Below are positions 1-7,317 of a DNA stretch of 10,276 bases, piece by piece. The translations under genes were made by a program, and so were the position numbers. Every line of letters begins with the position of its first letter. The stretch's first letter is position 1. The notes beneath the pieces were generated by a model that saw nothing but the letters and a program-made list of their open reading frames with translations, was not told the DNA's origin and did no database searches. The stretch comes from Psilocybe azurescens (taxonomy: Eukaryota > Basidiomycota > Agaricomycetes > Agaricales > Agrocybaceae): assembly GCA_023853785.1 (NCBI GenBank), contig JAJIRX010000726.1, positions 1 through 10,276 on the forward strand, given 5' to 3'.

Positions 1-118
1 ATAGTTAATACTCACTGGTATTGAACACATTTCATTTTGATGGACCATGGTTAATGTCTGCACTTTGAGGCTGTTGATGAATGTTATGTTTTATGAAACA
101 TAAATTTTACTAGGATTT

Positions 119-1846
119 TGAATCTGGCTTCTGACCAGCAGTCTTGATCAGGATTCTATATTATTGTATTGCATTGGGGCCTTACTTTACTGAAAGATAA
201 GTTTTATAAAACATAAAATTTGAAACTCAGAATACCTAAAATCCACAAACAACATACTGATTTAGGCCCATAATACCATGTCACTTGGTTGTATTTAATC
301 CGGCTGCAAAGTTTGGTTCAAAAGAGCTTAAAACTTGTAAAAGTCGCTCCTTCTATCATACACAGTACAAAGGACCTTTTCACAAGGTTAAGCCAATTGC
401 ATATAGACTCTAAAAGAAGTTTTAATTCATTACTGAAGATGTTGTAGCATACTATCCAAATATACTGCTTAAATCATGCATTGATATCATTTGTACTATG
501 TATGAGGATTGGTTATCAAGGAATTCAGAACTTGATAATGCAACAAGTCATATTAATCTTAATTTGTTAGAGAATAAGATTAAATTGGCTGTCTTTAAAT
601 GTACCATCAAGATTGGCAATATGCAATTAATCACACAACACGGTGATAAATATTTTGAACAACTTAGTGGGCTTGCAATGGAGGTAGCTGATTCACCGGG
701 CCTCACCAACCTATGGGTACCACTTTGAACAACACTCTAATATTTTAAACCATCCCGACGTGATCTTCTATGGAAGATACATCGACAATTGTCTAGGCAT
801 CATATACGCAGAATCAGCTAAAGATGCTTTCAATTTACTTGAAAATTCAATTCATTTTGATGGATGTGTGATTGAATGGGCTGTTTCCGACACTGGATGT
901 CAATTTCTTGACAGCTTCCTCTTCAAGAAATCTGGAAAACTTCAATGGAAGCCATATGTCAAGGCCAGAAACAATCGAGAACAAGTTCCATGGATATCAC
1001 ATCACCGATGGATGTCAAAGAGGCATCTACATTGGGGAGCTATCCTGGTCAGCTGTACTATGTAGTTCAAAGGATATCTACATAGAGGCAATTAGAGACC
1101 TTAACATCTCTATCTAATGCGTGGCTATCCTGAAAAACTAGTCATGAGCTGGTGTAAGAAAAACATACAAGAACATTGGGAAAAGCGATTTGCACTGCGA
1201 ATCGTAGAGAGCTACGAAAGGTGTTCTTGTACTTAAAACCAGATTTGATGATGTATGGAATTGGTTCTCAGCTGCCGAACTTGGAAAAGCTGTTACAGTA
1301 CTGGTCAGAGTGGTACGACCATGCTGAGAAAGGAGACTTTAGTGCCTCCGCATCCAGACCCTTTATCAAACCAAGTGACAAGGATGAACACGACCTCAGT
1401 GATGTCAGACCAGGCTGTTTGCATGTGCTTCAACTTGATGGAACGAAGTGTACATTCCAGACTTGAGGAAGATAGGACTACTCAGAAGTCGTTGGATAGT
1501 GTCCCGGAAACACAACACAAATCTATTCGACCTTGCAAATGTATGGAAGAAAACAGTCTTTCGTAAACTGGATGAAAACATCGCCGAAGAAGGTGGTATT
1601 GTTCCTACGATTCAAGATGTCATTGAAGAATATCAATCTGACTCAGACAAAGCTACTGAACAGATACCCATTGAAAGCAATGGCAAAGATATTATACTAC
1701 ACCAACGTTCACAATCTCCAGATCGGGAACATCCAGAATCGGCAGAAGCTCAAAAGCGAATAATCAATGAGAAAATTACTAGCGACTTTGTTGCAATGCA
1801 CTACCCCAAACCCCAAACCGTATGTAATTTTCATGCTATAGAGTGA
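119..1846 (+). pseudogene. Penelope-like reverse transcriptase, multiply frameshifted pseudogene
   Basis: RT blocks occur in the correct order but in changing frames. They are a NLASD-like block (121-135), PKIHK (235-249), FNPAAKFGSKELK (294-332), IIHSTKDL (about 355-378), motif A with DVVAYYPNI (438-464), motif B with GLAMEVADSP (669-698), motif C FYGRYIDNCL (766-795), then ARNN..VPWISHH (from about 964), RGIYIGEL (about 1020), RGYPEKLV (about 1117), a thumb block RFDDVWNWF (1241-1267) and PDLRK..LL.SRWIVSRK..NLFDL (1454-1530). At least ten frame changes are needed. Motif C has Asn (787-789) where the second catalytic Asp is expected; motif B has Glu where Gly is usual. No GIY-YIG endonuclease follows. 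The last open frame (1448-1846) is undisturbed. The family assignment rests on motif recognition, not a database search. Confidence 0.85.
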
Positions 1847-2444
1847 CCTACATCAACTCACAAGCACATCTTGATTCATAATAGCCAAACCCAAACCCAA
1901 TCAACCCCAGACCGAACTTACCCAAATAGGTAATTCTAACAATTACTTTATTAGGTAAGGATGCACAAGATGTATCTCGGGACCGGCACCTTCCCCACGA
2001 ACGGATCTTACCAAAAGCGAAGCACCGCTGGCTTAGTAAGCAGCCCAACACCTAGGTTAGTAAGCAGCCCAACACAACACATCGCCGGATTAGTAGGTTC
2101 AAACCCAGTAGTCCGGATCATTGACCGGTACCTTGGCCCCAGATTTATCGGGTAGCATAAGTACATGAATAGACAATTATAAAGTCTAGTGTCTATTCTC
2201 GACACAATTGGTAGCTATTACACTGACATGACTAATCTTTTAGTCAGATTGACTGATTGGAGCAATCCGGTCTTGTCGATTCATAATCAAGATGAATTGA
2301 TCACTAATCCACTCCACGATGTTATCAATAATGAGTTGATTGACTCTATTGTAATCAGTCAGCAAGACCCTTGACGTTCCTTTTGCGAGAAAGATTACAA
2401 AGGTAACAATAAAAGGATGAGTAATCAATAGTCGATTTGCTAAG
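1847..2444. other. Non-coding 3' tail of the retroelement
   Basis: No convincing gene is present. The stretch contains a C/A-rich tract CCAAACCCAAACCCAA (1885-1900), a 24-bp tandem duplication (2033-2080) and a short inverted repeat TGACTAA/TTAGTCA (2229-2235 and 2240-2246). An AT-rich open frame of 61 codons (2189-2374, ATG start) matches nothing I recognise and could be chance. Its position between the RT stop and the ribozyme makes it most likely the 3' untranslated and terminal-repeat part of the element. Confidence 0.5.
2033..2080. repeat. 24-bp tandem duplication
   Basis: TTAGTAAGCAGCCCAACAC occurs at 2033-2051 and again at 2057-2075, a period of 24 bases. The two copies diverge only after the 19-base match (CTAGG after the first, AACAC after the second). 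It lies in the non-coding tail of the PLE remnant. Confidence 0.9.
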
Positions 2445-2478
2445 AATAGGTGCTTAGCTTAGTAAATGCGCACCTATT
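2445..2478 (+). repeat. Perfect 9-bp stem-loop just upstream of the ribozyme
   Basis: AATAGGTGC (2445-2453) is the exact reverse complement of GCACCTATT (2470-2478), leaving a 16-base loop. It ends 30 bases before the hammerhead candidate. It may be a structural part of the retroelement RNA or an independent inverted repeat; its function is unknown. Confidence 0.7.
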
Positions 2479-2508
2479 TTAAGAGCATTTAGTAATATTC
2501 CTTACATA

Positions 2509-2583
2509 CGATAGCTACTGATGAGTCTATAAAGGCGAAATGGCTACTTTGGATATCCCTCCAAAGTCATTTAGCTAGTATCG
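2509..2583 (+). ncRNA. Hammerhead ribozyme candidate, type I, PLE-associated
   Basis: The full hammerhead core is present. Stem I has an outer part CGATA (2509-2513) pairing with TATCG (2579-2583) and an inner part GCTA (2514-2517) pairing with TAGC (2572-2575), with a 3-base bulge TAG (2576-2578). The CUGAUGA box is 2518-2524. Stem II is GTC (2525-2527) with GGC (2534-2536), keeping the conserved first G-C pair, with hexaloop 2528-2533. GAAA is 2537-2540. Stem III starts with 2540-2543 pairing with 2567-2570, then a 3-base bulge (2544-2546), then seven perfect pairs (2547-2553 with 2560-2566) closed by a 6-base loop. The cleavage triplet is AUU (2569-2571), so scission is predicted between 2571 and 2572. 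All core bases fit the consensus. The stable stem III fits a monomeric ribozyme, as reported for fungal PLEs. Activity is inferred. Confidence 0.85.
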
Positions 2584-2677
2584 CCCCACCCACTCACAAG
2601 TGTAACCTGCAGATTTCGCTTTTTAGCACCACCTCTCCCCAAACCCCAAGCGCCCTGCTCATCATTTGTGTCCACCT

Positions 2678-2938
2678 ATGAGTTTTGAGGTGTCTATATC
2701 GTTGATATCGAGCCCTATCCGACCCATAATGATTCCAGTTTCTTCAAATCACGGACGTACTAAAATCAGCGCATCAGCGCATTATGTCCTCATTCCAAAG
2801 AAGTAAGCACCAAAGAAGCATGGGAAGAACACAACAGACCTATTCAGAGAAGTGGCTAATATAGGTAAAAGCAGCGCCGGTGTGCATACTTGCTTTCTGT
2901 ACTCATCTCTATACGAGGCTCAGAAGGCGTCACATTGA
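2678..2938 (+). CDS. Possible small two-exon gene, unrecognised
   Basis: An ATG at 2678 opens 42 codons up to a GTAAGC donor at 2803. A GCTAAT branch-like site (about 2855) and an acceptor CAG at 2872-2874 would define a 72-base intron (2803-2874). The second exon then runs to TGA 2936-2938, giving 62 residues in all. Without splicing the frame stops at 2804-2806. No domain, signal peptide or family is recognised. It overlaps another open frame (2890-3102), so at most one of the two is coding, and both could be chance. Confidence 0.2.
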
Positions 2939-3102
2939 CAGGTTTATCAAGATTTAGTACCGTAGTAACGATCATCGTGTATGCAGCCGCGATGGTCACA
3001 ATGCCCAAAATATCTACACGACATCCTGCGTATGAGGATTACTCCGGAGATCACCTTGAAATAGGTCGCCAGTCAATCTTTACCTCCTCGAGTAAGGCGT
3101 AA
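2890..3102 (+). pseudogene. Unrecognised open frame with hydrophobic stretch, possible membrane-protein fragment
   Basis: The frame has no ATG at its 5' end and could start after the AG at 2873-2874 as an exon. It encodes about 70 residues. A hydrophobic run, STVVTIIVYAAAMVTM, is preceded by a second moderately hydrophobic part near the N-terminus, and a polar tail containing RHPAYEDYSG follows. This could be one exon or a relic of an integral membrane protein; no family can be named. A run of ten A (3164-3173) lies 62 bases after its stop. Confidence 0.25.
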
Positions 3103-3163
3103 CTGGGTATATTCAGCAAAAAGTGGCAAGGACACAAGCGAGCTCTAAGTACAGTGTGAACTG

Positions 3164-3173
3164 AAAAAAAAAA
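3164..3173. repeat. A10 homopolymer
   Basis: Ten consecutive A lie on the + strand in otherwise mixed sequence. It could be a simple slippage tract or the remnant of a retroposed poly(A) tail. No flanking target-site duplication was recognised. Confidence 0.6.
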
Positions 3174-3194
3174 TCTGTGCTAGATCTCGACCTC

Positions 3195-3593
3195 CTAGTC
3201 AAAATAGTGTTTGAAGTGCACTGCGTGGGCCAATTCATCAACGTAGTACTCGACGATAGGGTACTCAATACATCCTTAACTTGGATGATCTTTGGCTATT
3301 TTCAGCAAGGAGGATACTGGGTCTGCTTCCTCAAATTCTTGATGGTCGATGTATTTGACGATGGTATTATTTTCGATGTCTAACTTGGATGGTGGGGAGT
3401 TGTGAATGAAGAGAGGTATGTGCTTGCGTGCATGAAGATTTACACATAGCTGGGTTGTCGCTTGTTTGGTCTCGGTGCTATGCACAACTTCCAATTCCAA
3501 CACTGCCACTTCTTCGTGTTCCCTCAGTGAAAAATACACACTTCCAAAATCATGTCCCAGATTAGGTTTTGTTCGTCGACCCAGCGCTTTCGC
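3195..3593 (-). pseudogene. Decayed or partial protein-coding stretch, family not recognised
   Basis: Reading on the - strand, a frame of 105 codons is open from 3593 to 3279. It stops at TAA (3278-3276) and continues in the same frame for 26 more codons to TAG (3197-3195). The residue mix looks like a real soluble protein: acidic and aliphatic patches such as EEVAVLELEVVHSTE and, beyond the stop, IEYPIVEYYVDELAHAVHF. There is no Met in the first 105 codons and a stop lies just upstream, so it is either an internal exon or a dead fragment. A 60-base intron from a weak GTTAAG donor (3280) to an acceptor CACGCAG (ending at 3221) could bypass the stop, but this would discard the most protein-like part. 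I cannot assign a function. Confidence 0.45.
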
Positions 3594-4122
3594 TTAACCC
3601 AATCGGGTTCACAGCTTATGCACAGCCTCGTGAACTGTGGAAATGCTCTGGACTATAGAATCAACAGTGAGTAGCAATTGGCATGAATATTCAATCGACG
3701 GACTAACTACAGTGGCGACATGACATTATAAAATTGAACATGCCAATAGATGGCGTTCGAGTAGAAGCATATTGTTCTTTTATCTAGACCCATATGAGGG
3801 GATCGATTTAGAGAGAATCAACGATAGTTTAAGATAAACTGTATTTACGAGTTCTGAAGATACGAGAGAATACAACAGCTATAAGTACTGTAATCAAGTA
3901 GCACCGGCCGACTAGAATACTACAAAGTCTAATCAAAAGATCGTACCAGAAATGACGAGAACACTGAGAGTAATGGAGTGTCCTAGGGTCCTAAGCTAAC
4001 ACGCTAAGGTAATTTGATTGTCATCAAGACGGATGGGGTAAGGATTTGAGGATATAAAGTTACAAAAACGGACAAATTAACGCTTACAATAAGATGCACG
4101 ACATTCTAGAGGATCACCATGG
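3594..4122. other. Intergenic stretch, no gene seen
   Basis: No open frame of useful length and no repeat of note was found on either strand. The part next to 4123 is downstream of the GPI-protein gene on the - strand and would hold its 3' untranslated region. Confidence 0.5.
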
Positions 4123-4892
4123 CTATGACACCACGAAGGAGTAGGCCAAAATCGCCACAAAGATCCCCGCATCTTGAGTCGACCCGCTCACACTACTTGC
4201 AAGACTGGGAGTGAGTACGGGCTGGTTGGATGATTGTGTTATGGCATTATTCGCTGTGCTAAGTGTGAAGCGAAGGTGGGGGTGGTCGTAGTTAGAGATA
4301 TATTTGATGTAGAAGACGAAGATGTTGTTGCAGACCTTGTCGTTACTGGAGGTGCAGTCGATGGCAAGGGCTCAATTGTGGTTTGAAACCTTGTTGTTAA
4401 TGTATGTGCAGCTGTCCGAGTCGTGGTAGTATCTGCGGATGCAAACAATGTTGAGCTACTTCTAAACCTCTTTGAAAGGGTGAAGCACCTACGTATAGTA
4501 AACGTCGTCGACAAGGGAGGTCCCACAGGTCCCGAACAAAGCTCTCCATCCGGGCAGCATCCAACGATTCCATTCGAAGCCAGAACACAGTAGGTGTCCG
4601 GCTGGCAGCATGATCCATCTATGAGCTCTGATAAGACAGTACACGCACTAAAAGATGGGTAATGTACTCACCAAAGCAGCATTGCCAATCTATGTTAGGG
4701 CAGCAGAAGTTAAATTCACAGGGAAACTGAGGAATGGGGCAAAAACCCTGTCGTTTTGCAAGGTCTAAGAGGCCGCGAATTGTCGCCGCGTTTTTCTGCA
4801 ACCGACTTGAAAGCAGGAAGTAGTTGTGTGGCAGTAGAAAATACAATTACGTATGACAAGAGCAGTATAAACGCTGCGAACGGAGTAGGCAT
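4123..4892 (-). CDS. Cys-rich secreted, GPI-anchored cell-surface protein (five-exon model)
   Basis: The model has exons 4892-4803, 4747-4672, 4618-4493, 4432-4347 and 4221-4123, giving 477 nt and 158 residues. The ATG opens a clear signal peptide (MPTPFAAFILLLSYVIVFSTA). Residues 33-83 carry 12 Cys in the order C-x6-C-x4-CC-x6-CC-x4-CC-x5-C-x9-CC-x5-C, ending GCCPDGELCSGPVG. This pattern is common in fungal secreted or wall proteins. A Thr/Ser/Pro linker follows, then SGSTQDAG and a hydrophobic end, as in GPI-attachment signals. Intron 2 has a canonical GTGAGT donor; intron 3 (60 nt) has GTAGGT and CCGCAG. Intron 1 (55 nt, GTTGCA donor) and intron 4 (125 nt, GTAACG donor) have weak donors, so those junctions are less certain; a one-base slip in T5 (4741-4745) could replace intron 1. 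The likely role is at the cell surface; no enzymatic activity is suggested. Confidence 0.7.
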
Positions 4893-5078
4893 AGTGAGCT
4901 AATAAGATGGGTCTTTGAATCAAGGGAGATGGTGAAACTTTGTTTTTGTACGATATTGCTTTGAGTATGAGCAAACTTGTCATTCCCATCGCGTTCTGTG
5001 TCAAATTCGGCAGAGATCATAACACGTTGTACTCCATCTGGCCAATCAATGCGCATTTCATTTTAATGACAGACGTTG

Positions 5079-5089
5079 GATATATATAG
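5079..5089 (-). promoter_or_regulatory. TATA-like element upstream of the GPI-protein gene
   Basis: The alternating TA tract reads CTATATATATCC on the - strand, about 190 bases before the ATG at 4892. A CCAAT pentamer lies at 5042-5046 on the opposite strand. Position and composition suit a fungal core promoter, but short AT motifs are frequent by chance. Confidence 0.3.
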
Positions 5090-5144
5090 TCCTGTAATTC
5101 GCCTCCGGCTACCAGAACATGCCTGTAGTGGTCATTGCTGTCTG

Positions 5145-5433
5145 ATGACTGCATTATTCTTATTTCAAAAGAACGACGACGAGGCATGGAATGATAGTGA
5201 AATCAAAGATACTTTGCAACGCCAGGACACATGTTATCCCACTGTCATTCTCTAGGGCCTCAATATCAGCACATCCACTGTCCTTGACTTTGATGAACGG
5301 AGATCCCCGGCCAGATCAAGTGGGCGATATAATTAGCGCCCAAGACTCCGGTGTCTGGGATTTTGTTACCTCAAGTTTCTCGCATAGCATCGATGAGATG
5401 AAACCGTTTACTGAAAGACCGACAATGGAATGA
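5145..5433 (+). pseudogene. Two overlapping frames, possible decayed small gene
   Basis: An ATG at 5145 opens 36 codons with a protein-like, acidic composition (FQKNDDEAWNDSEIKDTLQ). The frame stops at TAG 5253-5255 and continues in frame for 26 codons, including LDFDERRSP, to TAG 5334-5336. A second frame with ATG at 5191 stays open to TGA 5431-5433 (80 codons); its later half (GDIISAQDSGVWDFV) looks more protein-like than its first. A gene that shifted frame near 5300 and gained one stop would explain both. No family was recognised, and chance is a real alternative. Confidence 0.25.
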
Positions 5434-5541
5434 TAATGAAAGGGCATTTTTTGTACTCGGTCAGTAACGGGAGATTAAACCGAGAAGACACCGATAATCG
5501 CATAGGGATCAGCGACTAAATAGGATTCGTGTAGATCCGAA

Positions 5542-5576
5542 TTCTATATTCTATATTCCGTATTCTGTATTCTGCT
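5542..5576. repeat. 7-bp minisatellite, five units
   Basis: The units read TTCTATA, TTCTATA, TTCCGTA, TTCTGTA and TTCTGCT in tandem, decaying toward the right. It sits in non-coding sequence. Confidence 0.85.
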
Positions 5577-6442
5577 TCTTTTACAAAGTAGTGATACCCA
5601 GAATGGTTACATAACACAGTACCACTCAGTATAGGCTCACTGCGCGAAGATTAATTCTTTTATTGAAGAAGAAAAGGAAACGTTCATAATTTCTACTCCC
5701 CCAATACGGTGTGTAGCGTGAGGTGAAATTAGCAGCTTGCAAGAGCTCCAAAGTAAGGCGCTCGTAGACGCGAGGAAAAGGGGAATTAATCACGATGAGA
5801 TTCTGCGGCTCTGATTCCAGACTTGGTGCAGTTGCTCATCGGACTCAATTCCAATTATACCACATCGCATTGTGTCGTATCTCATCGAAATAGTATTACA
5901 TGCATCACAAGAAGAGACCCAGGGCTATTGTAGTGATTATAGTGAGTATGCCAGACTGGAGGTTGAACTTCAACTTCAAGTATAACGTAGCCAGATAGCC
6001 GTAATAAATGCCTCTAGAAGGCCATATTCGAACTCTCCGTTAGCGTAATATCCGTCGACTAACAAGGTCCGAAATCAAAGAGAAGCTTTAATGGAAAATA
6101 AAAAACGAGATTCATATTCAGACGACCGAAGGATTGATGGACATGCTATTGCTCGATGAATCAATGCGAGGGATACAATGTGATGGAACAGAGAAGGGCG
6201 CACAGATGAAGATGAGATGTTCAGACTCAGTGTCAGTGCAGTCACTCTCATCAGATTTGTACGCATCCATGTCACTTCGCATTGTATCATCACAGAGGAT
6301 TAAAGAGGTATGTCGGTTATCAGCATAGACACCACAGAGGAGCGTTTGTATGAACGCCGACAACCAGAATGAACGTGGACGATAAACAATACAAAACTCT
6401 TGAAAGCGGAAAAATGAGGCAGATTCCGATCACCCATGATAG
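5577..6442. other. No supported gene
   Basis: Only short overlapping frames occur. A - strand frame around 6130-6290 has a Ser/Asp/Glu-rich piece (MRSDMDAYKSDESDCTDTES) but no start context, splice sites or known domain, and other frames over the same bases are also open. Nothing else was recognised. Confidence 0.5.
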
Positions 6443-6724
6443 AGCCCTCCCTCTGCAAAACCAGAAGCATTCGACAGTCTGCAGCAGATACAAAAACAAA
6501 AACAAAGGAACGATCTTCTAGAAAGTAACAAAGTAAAAGAGCAGATCCAGATAAATGATGCGATGGATAGCATGGAGAACAAATACAAGACGGAGAATAG
6601 GCAATTGAGGAAATGTGGAGAACCCAACCCACAACCGTCGTATCACATTATAACGCATCGTATAAGAGGAGTGAAGGGGGAATTAGAAAGCGGGTGCATC
6701 AACATAACAACGTCAAGAACATAG
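6443..6724 (+). pseudogene. Open frame with Gln/Lys-rich, coiled-coil-like segment, start missing
   Basis: The frame is open from just after a TAG (6440-6442) to TAG 6722-6724, 93 codons. The first part is hydrophilic and heptad-like (DSLQQIQKQKQRNDLLESNK, then KVKEQIQINDAMDSMENKYK), which suggests a helical or coiled-coil segment. Next comes RQLRKCGEPNPQPSYHII and a basic tail. There is no ATG before 6554 (ATGGATAGC), so it is an internal exon, an acceptor-started exon (AG at 6476-6477 or 6482-6483) or a relic. Such segments occur in retrotransposon gag-like proteins and many other proteins; no family is claimed. Confidence 0.35.
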
Positions 6725-7317
6725 AAGAGAAGCGAAACAAAAAGAACCCATTAAACTTAACATGATCGTGTACAACGATATTCCTGCCTCCTTTCCAGCG
6801 TCTCCTTCAGCCGACGAGCACTCCAAGACCTGAATATGCAGTCATATAATCCTTGTGCTCAATATGGAGGGTGCCGGACTGGGTTGTACTGTGCTTGCAG
6901 GACGGATGGGCTGTAAGATAGAGATGGTGGCTGTGCGCGATGACGCCAGTGTTATCTATGGGAGTCGATGCGAGTGGAGATAAGAGACGCAGAGGTATTC
7001 CGATTACATCAGTGGTCCGTGAGCTAAGACGTGTCATTCACTCACTCCGTCGTTGTCTCCTCCTCAATTTCTCTGAGTCTGGACTCTGTACTATCCCATG
7101 ATAACCTTTTCTTCCCCTTACAGTCGATTATTTGGCGTCATGCTCGGCTTTGGCATTTCTTTTTCTCTATGTGTGCGTATATCATTCTGTTGAACACGTA
7201 ACTGACACTCCATTTCCCGTATGCTATTCAACTGTCCTTCCCCGTCCCCTCTCCTCGTCTGGACCCCCGCGCCCAACTCTCAAAAATAACGAGCTTCATA
7301 CCAATAACTGCCAGAAA
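6725..7317. other. Mostly non-coding, pyrimidine-rich toward the right
   Basis: Short frames only, for example 23 codons from an ATG near 6762. CT-rich tracts at about 7105-7120 and 7225-7260 resemble fungal promoter or leader sequence and precede the possible gene at 7318. No strong element was identified. Confidence 0.35.

Larger units (their letters stand above)
1..2650 (+). mobile_element. Remnant of a Penelope-like retroelement (PLE), 5' end outside the window
   Basis: The unit combines a decayed PLE-type reverse transcriptase (about 119-1846), a non-coding tail and a hammerhead ribozyme candidate (2509-2583), all on the + strand. Known PLEs carry an RT related to telomerase and hammerhead motifs in their flanking repeats; fungal versions are reported to be stable single-unit ribozymes. 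The left end is not visible because RT-like sequence is already present near the window start, so the upstream repeat with its own ribozyme copy should lie outside. The right end is set loosely, just after the last CCCCAAACCCC tract (2637-2647); no target-site duplication could be recognised. The element looks long dead: many indels, stops and a changed catalytic residue. Confidence 0.75.

Noticed and set aside
71..99. Possible second hammerhead core (TTGATGA followed by GAAA)
   Set aside because: The first core base is wrong, stem II lacks the G-C pair and no stem I or III could be formed.
2029..2105. tRNA or SINE-like A box (2029) and B box GTTCAAACC (2097-2105)
   Set aside because: The B box matches, but no cloverleaf stems form. 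The A box copy at correct spacing has two mismatches.
3177..3383. 68-codon hydrophobic frame on +
   Set aside because: It begins without ATG and is antisense to the more protein-like - strand frame.
4397..4618. 73-codon - strand ORF beginning MDHAASRTP
   Set aside because: It is an alternative frame of exon 3 of the GPI gene; the exon frame carries the Cys pattern.
4847..5056. 69-codon - strand frame beginning MRIDWPDGVQ
   Set aside because: It overlaps the leader and signal-peptide region of the GPI gene in another frame. It could be an upstream ORF, but nothing supports it beyond being open.
5141..5175. CTGATGA at 5143-5149 as a hammerhead core
   Set aside because: No correctly placed GAAA and no flanking helices.
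6118..6363. Acidic - strand frame DDTMRSDMDAYKSDESD
   Set aside because: Several frames are open over the same bases and there is no start, splice or domain support.
6300..6632. 110-codon - strand ORF
   Set aside because: It lies antisense to the Gln/Lys-rich + frame. Its Phe/Val/Cys-rich composition is what the complement of that frame would give.
7132..7317. 5' extension of the 7318 frame with a hydrophobic start
   Set aside because: It begins at TTG rather than ATG. The stretch is CT-rich and reads better as leader or promoter.
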